Shown: positions 43,351 through 58,300 of the stretch, piece by piece | Numbering within the stretch: position 1 is the first letter of the stretch | Layout: each line of letters begins with the position of its first letter | Assembly (NCBI GenBank): GCA_911728435.2 | Contig: OU452213.1 | Location: 4,443,834 to 4,507,833 of the forward strand | Source: Apoderus coryli | Lineage: Eukaryota > Arthropoda > Insecta > Coleoptera > Attelabidae | Length of the DNA stretch: 64,000 nt | Direction of reading: 5' to 3' | The notes under the pieces: model-generated | What the model saw: only the letters and a program-made list of their open reading frames with translations | What the model was told of the DNA's origin: nothing | Databases searched by the model: none | Position numbers and translations under genes: made by a program

Positions 43351-46300
43351 GTAAAATTATGGGCTTGATTTTGGGAAAAAATACATGGCTCTAAGGATTA
43401 TTAATAGCAACATTTAAGTGTTAAAGTTTCTATAGTTGTTTTTGCATTGTTTTGATCGCGTTCTTCACAACAAAGTAGCGATTCATCATTTCGCGCTTTT
43501 TGGATATTATATAACAAGAGATCAAGAACATAACATAACCTAATTTATTTGATATTAATTTGATTTATCACAAAGGAAAATTAACGTTTAGTCTATTCAT
43601 GACCACAGGCAGCGTAAATATAAGAGACAGTATACACACTCTGGTCGGCATCCCTTGTGTGACGTTTACAGAGAGAAGATCGGGGCATGCAACAATACAA
43701 CATAGCCGAGAAAGCGAAATACGGAGGCATCTATGCACGCATGTTTAAAAATTGTAAATGAAAATTGTTATACAGGGTGTAAAAAATTCACTCAAAATTC
43801 ATATGGGACAATCTCAAGAAGTTCTTTTTTCACTTCAACTTTAAATTTATTGTTGTTCGCAATATCTTTTATCTGGCAAGGGTGATTATAGAACCTAACG
43901 GCCATAACCTGAAACTGTCGATCTGTCAAAGCTAATCCGTGCCGGGGCAGACACAGGTTTTTCTTATGCCGCGTCTCATAACAGTGTAGATCCTCATGAC
44001 TTATTAAAGTATTGAGATTTTCCATAATATAAAAAATGCATTGCCAAATACACAGAACAGGAACTGTTAAAATATTTAGTTTTTAAAGAAGGGTTTGCAT
44101 GGCTCTGTATATCTAGCTTTAACCATTACGCGTACAGCCGCCTTTTGAATTTTAAAGATAATTTGCCATTGCGGTGCCTTGCCCCAAAACAGAACGCTAT
44201 AACTAATTAGGCGTTGAAAATATCCCATATATGCGCAACGCAAGACTTCTTGTGAACATGTAGTCGATAGTTCTCGCAAGAGATAAACCACACTGGACAA
44301 TTTTTTGGCAAGCCAATCGATCTGATCTTTCCATGTCAATTTTGGGTCTACAATTACTCCAAGAAACTTATAAGTATTGTGTTCGCTAGTAATTTTCCTT
44401 AGTGTAAAATCCTCTCCGTTTTCGAGAAGTTAAGAGACAGTCCGTTAGAGCCAAACCAATTCTCAGCACGTTTTAATTTGGTTTGGATTATGTTATTAAA
44501 ATCCTCGGAAGCCTGGTAAATTGTGGTGTCGTCTGCATACTGAATTACTTGAGTATCCCTCAAATAAGATGATAAGTCGTTGACATATATGTAAAAAGTA
44601 TTCTTTATTATTTTTAAATTATTTAATAAAACTCTCAAAACCACACCCAAAATCATTTATTATTCGTCATCACATAAAGCAACGTATTTCTCACAGCTCT
44701 TATTAACAACATCTGTCTTCTATTACATTTTCTTATCTTATGCTACTCTCATCACTGGTTCGGCCGTCCTTATTGTATCAAAAACCAAAACCTGTTTGTC
44801 TGGTGTGACGTAGGCGAACCACGTCGGAATGTACTTTACAGGGGATGATTGCTAACATATATAAGAAATAAAAGTGGACCAAGAATTGAGTCCTGGGGTA
44901 CTCCGATTGTCACTGGCCTTACTTCAGACCTCTCTCCCATATAGTCAACTAACTGGTGTCGATCACTCAAGTAAGATCTTATGAAATTAAGAGCATCTGC
45001 TCTAATGCCATATAGGGGAAGTTTCTTTAAGAGAATTGCATGAGAAACACAGTCAAATGCTCTAGAAAGATCGCAAAATACAGCCGTCATAATGTGTCCT
45101 TGTTCCATTGCACCAATATAGACTGCATTAACCTCATCAATGCCTGCTTGGTAGATATTTGATTTCGATATCCATACTGTGTGTCTGAAAGCAGTTTATA
45201 CTTATCCAGAATGGTTGGATGGAATGGAATGGTCTTATTAGGCCATATTTATTTTTTTTTAACAAAACACGCGTTCTGCAGAAACTTCTTGATCGCTCCG
45301 GTAGCGATATATACAGTTACTTACTTCACCTCGTGTCGGCACGTTTGATATCTCTGTCTTAAAAGCAATTCACCGCACTTATAGTTACAGTATCTTATAG
45401 TATATATAGTAGCGGGCCAGAAATGTGGCTGGGATTGCGACGAGTCAACGCCTTTTGTAGCGTTTACTGACCCTTCTTATCTACATATAGTTATTATTCG
45501 GTAACTATATGTTGTGATGAACGCGATCTATCGGTTTAGGAAGAATCCAACAAAAACGGTATAATTAGAAAGATCATTTTGTGGCCTTCGATGTAGGTAT
45601 CTTTTGATCGATAGTTCTCACCACATTTGTTATTTTATTTCTGTGTACCTAGAAACTGAACATAAAATGTTTTTCACATAATCTCGAACGACGCGATGAT
45701 GATTATTATTGTTTTTTATCTAGGTATTTCATGTTTAAAACAAAAAAAATAACAAAATTACCATTGCATGCATTTTTGAGAAGCATTCTGTTATACAATA
45801 CTTAATAATTGAACTGCTATTACTGTTATTTCCAAGGTTGGCAACATACACAATATTAAATAGCGGAATTGAATTTCATTTTAATTTTTATACCTATTGC
45901 AAAACTTATAGCGACTTTGTGTCGATAATTTTACTGAAAAATTAATCCATTTTTTATAAAGGCATGTGTGATACGAGGACTGTCTTTTTAGCTATGCATA
46001 GTGAGGCAAAGAGCGCAAGTAATATTTTCATTTGCTCTATTTTACGAGTGCTACAGGGTGTGCAGACGGTAATAGAGATAGAGGAAAACTAAGTGACATT
46101 TTTGCCATTTTCTTTGATATTCGATATTTATTCAACATACCATACAGGGGGACCTGCAGACAGGCTTTTAGAGAAAATGGTATGCTTACTGTCTTCTTCT
46201 TCTTAAAATGCCGTACACTTCTAGTGCGTTGGCGACTATCTCATCATAATAAGGGTCCTTGCTTCCGCAGCGCGACAGAGCTTGCCCGTAATAATAATAA

Positions 46301-49300
46301 TAACTTTATTAGCCTTGAGTTAGTACAAAAATCTAATAGTACATAGGCATGTCAAGTAAATAAACAATACAAAATCTAAAGACAAATTCAATGGTATCAA
46401 CATATAGCCAAAACTTATACACAAAAATACCTGTATATGTACATCAAACCATAAACATACAACGTCAGAACAAGACAGTCAAACAAAAACAACAGTTTGT
46501 CATCACACAAGAGGTCAAAACACAATAAAACAGGATCATTAAGAGCAGTGCTCAACATACTCGCTCAGACTGTAAAAAGAGTGTAGTATAAGGAATTCCT
46601 TTAAATTTCTACTAAATTGATGAATATTTCTCGAATTCCTAATAGATTCAGGCAACATATTAGAATAAAGTAGTCCAGAGTAATCTGGTGACTTTTTAAA
46701 AAACTCATGTCGAGGCCTAGATATTATTGCTAATGCCTGACCAGTTCTTGATGTTTCTCAACCAGGACATCTGTTTACGTCCTACTCCTCTCTTCCCTTC
46801 AATTTTTCCTTGGAGAATTATCTGTGGTATTTTGTACTTCTCTCCTCGTAGTATGTGGCCCAGGTATCCAATTTTCCGCTTCTTGATTATGTTGAAAAGT
46901 TCTCTTTCGCATCCCGCCCTTCTAAGAACGTCTTCATTTCGAACTCGGTCTACCCACGATATACGTAGCATCCTTCTTAGACACCACATTTCAAAACCCT
47001 CAAGCTTGTTTATCGACCGGATCTTCAGAGTCCATGTTTCCATTCCATATAACAGGATGGACCAGACGTAACACTGCACCATTCTGCATCTTAATTTGAG
47101 GGACAATGTCAGGTTGCAAAGAAAGGGTCTTAGGCTTGTGAAAGCTTGCCTCGCTTGTTGTATGCGACAGCAAATTTCCTGTTTGGGATTCCATTGTTCA
47201 TTGATGTTGGTTCCAAGGTATTTAAAGTTTTGCACTCGTTCAATAGGTTGGTCTTCCAAGTTTAACACAGCATTTTGAGAAGGGTTTCTGCTTACTATCA
47301 TGTACTTTGTCTTTTGTATGTTTATTTTGAGACCATTCCCCTTTCCAACTGTATTTATCTGTTCCAGCATTAGTTGTAAGTCCTCTTCACTGTCAGCAAT
47401 GATTACGGTGTCGTCTGCATACCGTATGTTGTTAATTGGTATACCATTTACTTTAATCCCACACTCTAAGTCTTCCACATGCTTACTGTAACATGTATTT
47501 ATTTATACAAATTGCCTGGTTTCATATTCAAACGCAGACAGCAAGCACGGACATGTGCAGACAATCATAATTATCTTACTCGAGGAAGGGATAATTTATA
47601 CCTGGCTCGACCCAAACATGAATTTGTTTAAAAAATCACCACTGTATGCTGGCTATTCCTATTTTAACAGTCTTCCTTCAGTTATAAGGTGCTGCCTACA
47701 TGAATTTACTGCCTCAGTATAGTTTTATTTTCAGTATATATTTTATTTATTTGTTGTATTGTATCATATGTCATATATTGTTGTATGTCTGTTCGTAATT
47801 TCTTTTTATATTTTATATTAGTTTATTTGTATTTTGCTGTTGCTTATTGTTGTTGGACTTAGTTATGATATTTCTATGATTCGTCTGTTTTATTAACTGA
47901 TTTTAGGTGTATGACATGTGTTGTTTTTATCTTTGTTTTTATATTCACTTATTTTCTTGCCTTTGTTTGCAACCAATATTCGTTATGTTTTGTAATTCAA
48001 TTGACTTGCCAATGTACATTGTTTGTATCTGTGATGGGTAATAAAGATTATTATTATTATTATTATTATTTTCGTTTACGTTTTCGAAACACCCATACAG
48101 TCGACTGCTGTTTACTTTCGGGCTCATACGCGTAAATCCACGATTCATCACCTGTCACGATGTCATAGACGTGTTTCGAAGCACCGCGTTCGTATTTTTT
48201 TAACGATTGACAAATTATGTGGGATCCAACGCGAACAATTTTTTTTTGACAGTCAAATGTTTATGCAATATTGAATGTAGGTTGGTCCCACTAATGCCTA
48301 AGGTTGTCTCAATATCTTGATAGGTCTCATGACGATCTTGCAATATCAGTTCGCGCATAGCATCAATGGTTTTCGGAACAACAACTGATTTTGGATGACC
48401 TTCACGAAATTCGTCTTGGAGTGAACTACGACCACGATTGAATTCACCATACCATCAATAAACACTGGTCGTTGATGGAGCTTCATCGCCAAAAATTGAA
48501 TTAAGTTCATTATGCACTGTTGCTCAGTTAATCTACGTCGCAAGTTGTAAAAAATAATCGCACGAAAATGTTCACGATTTAATTCCATTTTTAGGCCGAG
48601 CCTTTTAAGTTACTGTAAACAACACAAATAGCGCTCGTACGTCAAAACGTTCTGAGTACGTATAACCTCAAAAATGTCCAACTTTACGATAGAGCTGTCA
48701 GTTGCTAGACCGCAACACCAGGGTTGCCAAATCCCGAAATATAAAAGGCTTGTTTTTTTGCAGGCTTATGCTATGCGGAATTCGCAGCACGTGTACCAAA
48801 AGCAGGGTCGGCATACGTCTACAGTTACGTTTGTATAGGAGAATTTGTAGCTTTTATCATTGGATGGAATTTGATATTAGAATATGTTATAGGTAAGTAG
48901 ATTAACTCATTTACCTATCGTATTAGAAATTGACTATTATTATTATTTTGATTTTAAAATTATTAGATAAAACAGTTTATAGCTCAAAATATTCGAAAAA
49001 CTACCGGTCTCATATCTCATCAGGATAGATGGCCAAATCGACCAACATTTTTTTAATTTAAAACCATATCTTGGGCCTAAAACGACAATTCACCAAGTTT
49101 TATTCAAATTGGGATTCTAAATCGAATTATAGACTAAATTTTAATATCATCAAATGTCCGTTATTTATGGTCGCATCTTTCCACTTCTGAGATATCAGAT
49201 TAGGAGTATGCAACATGGTTTTATGCTACAGCAGCAGCTGCATTTTCACAGGTTGTATCTAATTAGATAGATCTGGCCATAAAGTAGGCTTTCGATCTAA

Positions 49301-52300
49301 TAAATCGTTGTAGCAAAGTATTATTCTAGGGAGCTGTGCGCTGTGCGGTATTACAAGAATAAAATAGAATATTACACTTGACAGTAAAAAGCGTTATCTG
49401 CTCATGGAATTGATCAGCTCCTTATTATTAGCATTATTTTACCGTCTATTATAATAAATAACTATTCTTGTAGGTACCGCAAGTGTAGCTAGAGGCTTAT
49501 CCAATTACATTGACTCATTAGCAGATCATAAAATACGGAATGCGTTATCCAATTTTGCTCCAATGGATATTAGTTTTTTATCATCTTATCCAGACTTTTT
49601 AGCATTTGGGTTTGTTGGAGTTTTAACAGGTAAGCAAGTTATATCATAGCAAAATTCACCAACCTCTCTGAATCGCACTTTCCTTTTACAAAATGAATTT
49701 AAAGTTAGGTGAGCAATAAAGTCACAGCATTTAGGGAATGAACTCTGATGTAATGCTTCCGGCAATAAACTATGATTTGCCTTATAAAACTCTGTTTCGC
49801 AGCCAAGATGAATGGGTCCTGCATAGGGGGAGTTGCAAAGTGCGGACTCTTGCTGGTTTACTGATGGCTCAAAGTCAAACTCAGGTAGAGGTGTTATGGG
49901 AAACCTTGTTAACTCCCCAACTACTAGCTTCTGTATATAATAATAAAAGTCCGACATTTCAATTTACATGAAGGCGTTTCGATGTTCAAAAGTGAGACCA
50001 CTCTATATTTAAAACATGTCATTCTTCGAACAAGAAAACACGGTCCATCTGTTTCTAAAAGTTGAACAAAGAAAAGAGACAAAAATTATATATTTTTGTT
50101 ATTCATGTACCTACTTGCAGATGTGTTTATTGCGTTTCGTAAAACCCATATCAATAAACGATAAGATAGACCCTTAAATTTTATGACTAAAAGGACAGTT
50201 TAGGAACATTTGTTAAAATAATATTCACAAAAATATTATATTTCCCAACTAAGAGAAAATATCTATAAAATCACCCAACTAGTATACATAATACCAGTGG
50301 CGTGGTGTCTTGTTACAGACCCAAGACAACATTTTCTCAATGTCTGGATGCTCACGCTACTGTATTCCAGGCAGAAGTCCTGGCCATTGATCTGTGTGCT
50401 CAGGAGCTCGAGCGCAGGAGCACTGTGCCCGAAAATCAATGAAAATTTTCTCTGATGGCCAAGCGGCTATAAATGCCCTAAGCTCATCAAGATGTACATC
50501 AATAACAGTGTGGAATTGTCAAAACAGACTCTCTAATATCGAGAGAAACAATAACCTGACTCTGGTCTGGATCCCTGGCCATTCTGGTTTAAAGGGGAAT
50601 GAAATGGCCGACTCTCTGGCAAGAGATGGTGCTGAAGTTAAACGTCATAATTGATGAAACTCGACTCTAAAAAATAGAAGAAGTCGCACTTCCGTTACAG
50701 GGCTTCTGCATGAAATAACCACTATAATATTACTAGTGATTGGATTGAATCCACAACCTTCCGATTACAAAACCTACACGCTACCCGCTGGGGTACACTC
50801 GGTACAAATCAGTTATGCGAATTACCACGGGCACATACTTACTTTGTTTTATTGCCGCTCAAGACGCATATTTACAATTTTCGCGCCAATGGAAAACCTC
50901 TCTAATGGAAGTGAAACTTCTATTATTTAGAATCTACTTTGAAATTACAATCTGCAAGACGTATTTCGAAACGTTAAAGTTGGCCATCGTCAGTGGCTTT
51001 AAAGTACATAACTTTTTTCTTAAAAAAAACTGTTTCTATTACTTTAATATTGATTTAAGTTTTTAGTAATAATATATTGTTAAAACCTCAGAATTGTCAA
51101 AAAATTAACGTAATTTAAAGCCACTGAAGATGGAACTGTTTCGAAACATGTCTGGCAGATTGTAATGTGAACAATTTTAACTTTCAATTTTGTGGAACAG
51201 ACGCCTTTTAATTTATTCAATAATTTTCTTTGACATATGTAATTATTATAGGTGCCTTTATAAAATATGAATTATATATATTTTTAGTGCTGTTGTCCAT
51301 TGGAGTAAAGGAATCATCAAGACTGAACAATTGTTTTACACTATTAAATTTAGTCACAGTGTGTATTGTACTTGTAGCTGGATCTATCAAAGGTGAGTCG
51401 GATCGGAAGAAGGTTTTAATTGAGTAGGTACAAAAAAAACCGGACAACAAAAAGATGAGCAAGCGGATCTTTTGCCCGTCTGAGGACGAGAGTCTTCTAT
51501 AATCATAACATCGACGCACGAACTAAGTTCCGAGCGTCTAATGCTATTATTGTAGTTCCCACCCTTACGTGTACCTGTGAGTCTTGTACCACTTATCAGA
51601 GGCATTTAAAAACCCCAGAAAAGTATCATCAAAGATGTCTTAGAAGAATTCCTGGAATTAAATTACAGGACCAACGAACAAACGTCAGCATTGCGGCGAT
51701 GATTGTCAGGCACCAGCTGGCGATGGACTTGCCACGTCATATCATCAGGACAGCACGAGGTACAAGGACGTTCTTAAGACCAACATGAAGAAGTGTGGCT
51801 TAGATATGAAGAATAACTGGAAGCAAATCGCGAACGACCGACCGAGATGCAGGCGTATCATTCACGACGGCCATCAAGTTTTTGAAGAGCAGCGTCGACG
51901 TCATGAGGATGCGAAGAGACATCATCGAAAGGAGAGAGTCTACAACAGCCGGTCAGCGACTATTCGTTAGTATCGTTTTTAATGTAGTTTGTCTCACAAG
52001 ATAAAATCTTTGTCAACGCCGCAGAAGATGAGAAATTGATCGAGGCAGTCCCTCTTTAATTATTTGCATTGTCCTTTATATAAGGATCAAGTTGTAAAGG
52101 ATAATGCTTGTCTTGTGATGTACATCGGATGGACTCCATTTCGTTGCGCGATACACATTTTAAGTATGTCATTATCTTCTGCCTCTTCGAACTGCATATA
52201 GGCCACAATAAAATTATCGATACACACTTTAGGAGCTTAAATTTGCAAATTAAAGGACTTTTCACAATATTCGTTATTCTTTTATGTTACATTTCCAACA

Positions 52301-55300
52301 CATAATTTCTGGGGTTATCGGAGTTCACGGTTTTGCTCTTAACTGTCTCTACTGTCACTTGTCTAACTGTCAACTGTATACGGTTGACAGATTACCGCGT
52401 GTGCGTTTTAGAGATGGGAAAATATAAAATACCATCACTAGAGATGGGCAATATTCAAGTCACAAAATATCGTCTGCACACGCGGGAAATTTAATCGTCG
52501 CAAACGCAGGGAGGAAAACATACCCATAGCGACTATCGCCAGCTACAGTGGCTCGGAGGGAAGTTCTTCTTTAGGGTGCAAAAGAGAAATCCCTGGCGAG
52601 TGAATCCTTATGTAGTCCACCTGGATTCCTTCTGCAGAACTATATGAAGAGGAGTTGAATCCAGGAGTACCTCCATAGCTACTCATGGTGTGGTGGATAA
52701 TGCACCAGTATTAGGGGTATTGGGTCGTTCTCGTTTGTACATATATCATTTTATCATCTTATTTAATTTTTTCAGCCGACGTCAATAATTGGAAAATTCT
52801 TCCCGATGATATTCCAGACAAGTACAAAGAAGCTGCTGGTACTGGGGGTTTTCTACCATTTGGTACAGCTGGTGTAATGGCAGGTGCAGCAAAATGTTTC
52901 TATGGTTTTGTTGGTTTTGATGCTGTAGCCACAACTGGTGAAGAAGCAAAGAATCCTCAAAAAAACATTCCCTTAGCCATTGTCATATCGCTATTCATTA
53001 TATTTGCAGCATATTTTGGCATATCTACTGTTTTAACTATGATGTGGCCTTATTATGACCAGGTAATTATGTTGACAGTAAAACATCGTTATTGGTTTAA
53101 TCTCCTGGCGATATTGAGGTAGAAGAGCCACCTTGCGATATGTTAAATCAGGATCACACCTTGATCTAATGGCTGATGCTATTTGATTCATCTTGTAGGA
53201 TGCTGATGCGCCATTTCCCTACGTATTCGACCAGGTGGGGTGGCCGGTCATCAAATGGATCGTGACAGTGGGTGCAGTATTTGCCTTATGCACCAGTTTA
53301 TTTGGAGGTATGTTTCCACTACCACGTGTCATATATGCAATGGCGCAAGATGGCGTTGTATTCAAGCGGTTGGGAAACATTAATGGACGAACACAAACAC
53401 CTCTAATCGCCACAATACTTTCTGGATTATTTTCGGGTAAACATTAAGTTCATTTGCGAGTATATTATGATAGCCACATTTCTGTTACAGGGCTTATGGC
53501 CACAATTTTCGATTTGGACCAACTTATTGATATGATGTCAATTGGTACTTTGTTAGCATACACCATAGTTGCAGTTTGTGTCCTTATTTTACGGTAAATA
53601 GCACTAGTGGATCCAAAGATCGGGTTGATTCAGAGGTGACTAAAATCTGACTAACCGGCATATGTTATTAGATATCGCTCTTAGCAGCAATGGTTCTTGA
53701 TTATAATAGGTTGGTCAGTTTCTTCAGATATATCAATCTTGGAGGAACTTCTAAACGTTTTAGTAATTACCAGGGTTGAGATGATTAAAATCAATTGATT
53801 ACTAGTTTAGCTGCTTTGTCACTGCCAAGTCTGTTTCTTATATCTGAATCACAAAACATACCCTTGTTTTGTGATCTGAATGTACGAGCTTCAATTTTCT
53901 TCCGCCAATATTTCACTCACCTCACAAAATCCTTTTTTACAAAATGGATAGTTAAGTGAGGAATTTAACCTCAAAATGACAATGTTTACGTTTCTTTTGG
54001 CACAGAAATGTAAAGGGTTTTCCAATAAGACGTGTTATTTTTTTATATTCAAAGGAAAATGATCGGATGCAATACCATCCAATTCCTGGAATAAAGAATC
54101 ATTAATCATCTCTCGCTAGCGCAATCCATTCACCTGGGTTTTCTTCAACACTTTCGGCTACAGCAGCAATATTCTCGACTGTTCTTGAGCTGTTGAAGCG
54201 TGTATCGTTCCATTTTTATTAATGGCGTAGTTTCTACTTGTCAAATGTCAAAAAATGACAGCTCCGAAAGTGACATATACCGAAATAGCGGGCTATTCAA
54301 AATAACACCTCTTATTGGAAAACCCTTGAGAAGGAAAACACATACTGCAAATATTAGATTTAAAATTTAACCGTAAAACGAAAGTAAAATTTGTTGTATT
54401 GCAGATACCAAGTTGATGACGACTCTGTCGCGGTTTATTTGCAACAATGCAATGACAAATCTCGTGAAGTGACCTTTTACGATAATGTGAAAGAAATATT
54501 TAATTTGAACAATAATAAACAACCCAACAAAAGTACATCGCATATTACGAATTGGAGTATAGTTTTATATAGTAAGTTTATGTTTTCCATATTAATTTTC
54601 ACTCGAAATTTGATCTTCCAAGGCTAGGTAATGCAAGATCATTCCACTCATCTTTGTGATTACAAAAAAAAAATAAAATAGCCAGTAGCGGCCCGGGAGT
54701 TTGGCCTCAGAGGGTGCAAATATAAATCAAATCAAATGGGGTAACAAATTACTATAAAATCCATATTTTACACATTACATCAGAATTCTCGAGAAATTCG
54801 GCCAAAATCATTTCGAAATTAATTTCCCCAAGGTTGAACTCGGGAACTGTTTCTTAACAATAATCTGCTGGACAACCCAGAGGATGCACCAATTAATTTA
54901 AGGCATGATAGTTGGATACAATTGGATGGAGCTCCACTGCATTTGGGAATAGCTGTAAGAGAATGACCCAATATCAATTATCGTCAACGGAAAAGATCTA
55001 GACATATATTAACATCTAAAAGAAAATAGAAAACAAATAGTGAATCGTCAGCACATCCTTTCAATTTAAGAAAGCCAGAAACGCATCCACACTATAAAAA
55101 GCTTGAGTATTAAGAAGCCCTTCAATTTATGGACCGTGTCTCAAATATATTCGACTACCAGTGACCTTTTGAAAAATTCATGGTGATGCTTTGGAAAACT
55201 TGTTTTTCATCTTGTTTCTTATGAATCAAAGTCACTGTGCTCCATCCATCGAAGAGCACCTAGTGTATATTAGACCTAGAACCCTCAAAAGATAGATGGA

Positions 55301-58300
55301 GACAACTGTCAAAATCTAGTTACTTCTGAACGCTTGCCTACATGATGTCCGACGAATCATCATTCGTATAATTCGCTTCTGTAGCATAAGTACTCAAGTG
55401 ATATCCATGGAATGACCCCACACCACTATATTATAGGTCACTATCAATTGAGCCTTTAAGATTACGGAACAGCTAGATAATAACTAGCGTTAAGCTTCTT
55501 ACAAACAGACAACAGTACAAAAACTTATCGATTTTTATACCAAGAAGCTTTGCACTCTCGCACGTTGTCAACGGACAATCATTGAAAGAGATGGTCAGGA
55601 TTTATGATTAATCATAAGATTATTTCTAAAACACCATTCGTTGAATTCATGCAACACAGTTTCGCGTCTAAATCTCAGCAGATCTAGATCGCTTCGGAGC
55701 CACAATAATTGTAGTATCGTCAGGACACATAGAGACATATCCCGTAGAAATATAATCCGGTAAATCATTCACAATACACTTCCTTGTGGAGTTCCCACAT
55801 CTGAAGTGCACTCAGCAGACACAGCCTCACCCAATCTAACCCTAAACGACGATCTATCCTTCAGAAAAGATGTAAACCAGCGGTTCATAGGACCACTGAT
55901 TCCCAACGCAAGCAAAAAGCACAGCGATCACAAACTCTTTCTGATCTGGCCTCTCATACACAAAGTTCATGAAATTGACAGTATTCGACTCAGTGGAACG
56001 ACCACCCCGAAAGCCATTCTTCTCCAAGAATGACACCGTCTGTGAAACCATAATTTTTTCAAACATTTTTGAAAAAACACTAAGGAGGGCAATTGGTCTA
56101 TAATTCTCAATATTCAGCAGATCTTCCTTTTTAAAGACAGATTGATTGTGGCAGTTTTTAACTGACTCGGGAAAATTCCAATCTCAGCAGATTTGTTCAA
56201 TAATGAAAGAGGCACAGATAACTCCTTTACGATTCATACAAGCATCTCATTGATTCCTGTGGAGTTCTTGTTTCTAGACTTCTTAGGGGCGGAGTCTCAG
56301 CGTCCTCTCTGGTGAGAGGTAGCTGTCAGTATCAGTGGCGGCTCACCAGCACAAATTTCTTTTACAATTTTAATTAATATTTTTAGGTATATTCACTGGA
56401 TTACTATGTGCCCTAGTCATAAATGTTCCATATCCAATTTTCAATGAACCATATTACTTCGTCGCATTTATTATATCATTAATCGCCATGATGACTTTAA
56501 TCACCGTGATTGCCAGACAGCCTGTGGTTGATACGAAGCTGTCTTTTAAGGTGAGTCTAATTTTATCACAAGAAACTCATTATTACTATATTTTGTTTTT
56601 CTTAATTTGCAGGTACCTTTAGTTCCTCTTACACCATGTTTATGTATATTTTTCAATTTATATCTAATGTTGGAACTAGATCTACATACATGGATAAGAT
56701 TTGTTGTTTGGTTAGTTATAGGTAAGCAATTTGATTCCTTTATTCTCATGTAACGTGAGCTTACAGGTGCCTGGCGTCCAACAGGTTTTATTTCGGTTTA
56801 TTCCTCGGGCGCCAGCCTTTTTACAAGGTGTGCTCCACGGACACCGGGCAACTAAAGTGAAGATGGATGTTCCAGGGGTCGAACGACCGAAATAAGGCTG
56901 AAGGGCTTAGCCCGGATGTCTAACAAACACAGTTGCAAAATTAAATAACAAATTATTTATAACAAAATATAAATTACAGTCAAACATAAACCATACAATT
57001 CTATAAATAATAAATAACAAAACTTGAACACTCCGGATATGTGTACGAGGATCTTATCAGCGTATTTCTCTACGTCATGAGATTATGGATTCATTGATGA
57101 AAACGGGCCACCTCGGAAAGTCCCACCGGTCCGGCGGGCCTCGAATCAGCGATTCAGGGATGTTATTCGTGTCTGCCACCGTCGTGTTAGCAGACCCAAA
57201 CAAACCCAGGGCAAGGTCCAAACACACCGAACAGGACAACCCCGCGCAGTCACTGCGATGTCTGGTGTAGCCGCGGGAAGGAAAACGTGAACACACGCCG
57301 GTAGTTTCTTGTTCCTATCGCCGTAGCTTTGACAGACGCAGGCAACCCCCAGGGAAAGGTTCACAACGCGCACTTGGGACGTCCAGACACCCCAGCACTC
57401 TATCGGCACCGCCAGAGCACACGGCAAACCGTTACAACGACCCGTTAACACTCACCACGCTTATACACACTTACTTATGTTCTTTACACAATAACTGCAC
57501 TTCACCTCTGCTGCTGCTGACTGCCGTTTTTTTATTTCGCCAAGGCAGAGACATCATCATGACCCAAACTAAAACTCTTCCTTATCTTTGTAGTAAGGCT
57601 CCTTTCCTTTCCTTTGCGTGTCTTTTCTCCTTGTTGTGGTCGTCTATATCTGCAAAACTCTAAATTATAGTTTTATATTATATAACTTACCGTTTTTATT
57701 TCTTTTGGTATGCTGTCTTCTCCCTGATTTCATCAAGGTCATAATTGGCATCTTGGACGCTTGTGTCTTCTGGTATCTGCCACTACATCGTAGTCGACTG
57801 CCTGTCTGGCGAGAGGGTTCTCGTGGGCTTCAGCTACCGGAAAGACCTTTTGGTCCCTGTTCCTCATTACGTCCCTAAGGGCAGTGAGGTTCAGGTCCCT
57901 TCTGATCTGTGCGTTTGACAGAACCATGGAGCCCCCACTGCTGTCCTGATGGCTTTGTTGTCCGTTGATTCCAACCTTTTGAGGTAGGTTGGAGCAGCGT
58001 ACGCCAGGCTGGCGTAGATTAAGGCCGGTCGAACGGTTTGATCATGTGAAGCTTGGTCTGCAATGGCAGTTTGCTCCTTCTACATACCATCGGATAAAGC
58101 TTCGACAATATGCCTTTGGTATTCGCAATGCTCTTTTCGATATGTGGTCTCCATGTCATGCTTCTGTCCCCAAGGTACGATCCCGCCCCTTGCGCCATGA
58201 ATTGGAGGAATTTCCGGCATGGATGTCCGCAGTGCCTTCATCATCTTCCAAGCACTGTTGGCTTGGGTGCTCAGCTCTTCTAGCCGTTCGTCCCATTTTC

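Larger units (their letters stand above)
43351..48763 (+). other. Transporter intron 1, largely transposon remains
   Basis: 5.4 kb, the longest intron. It holds two LINE fragments on the minus strand, a solo LTR, one LINE 3' end on the plus strand and a mariner fragment. No part outside these fragments shows coding signal. Confidence 0.7.
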
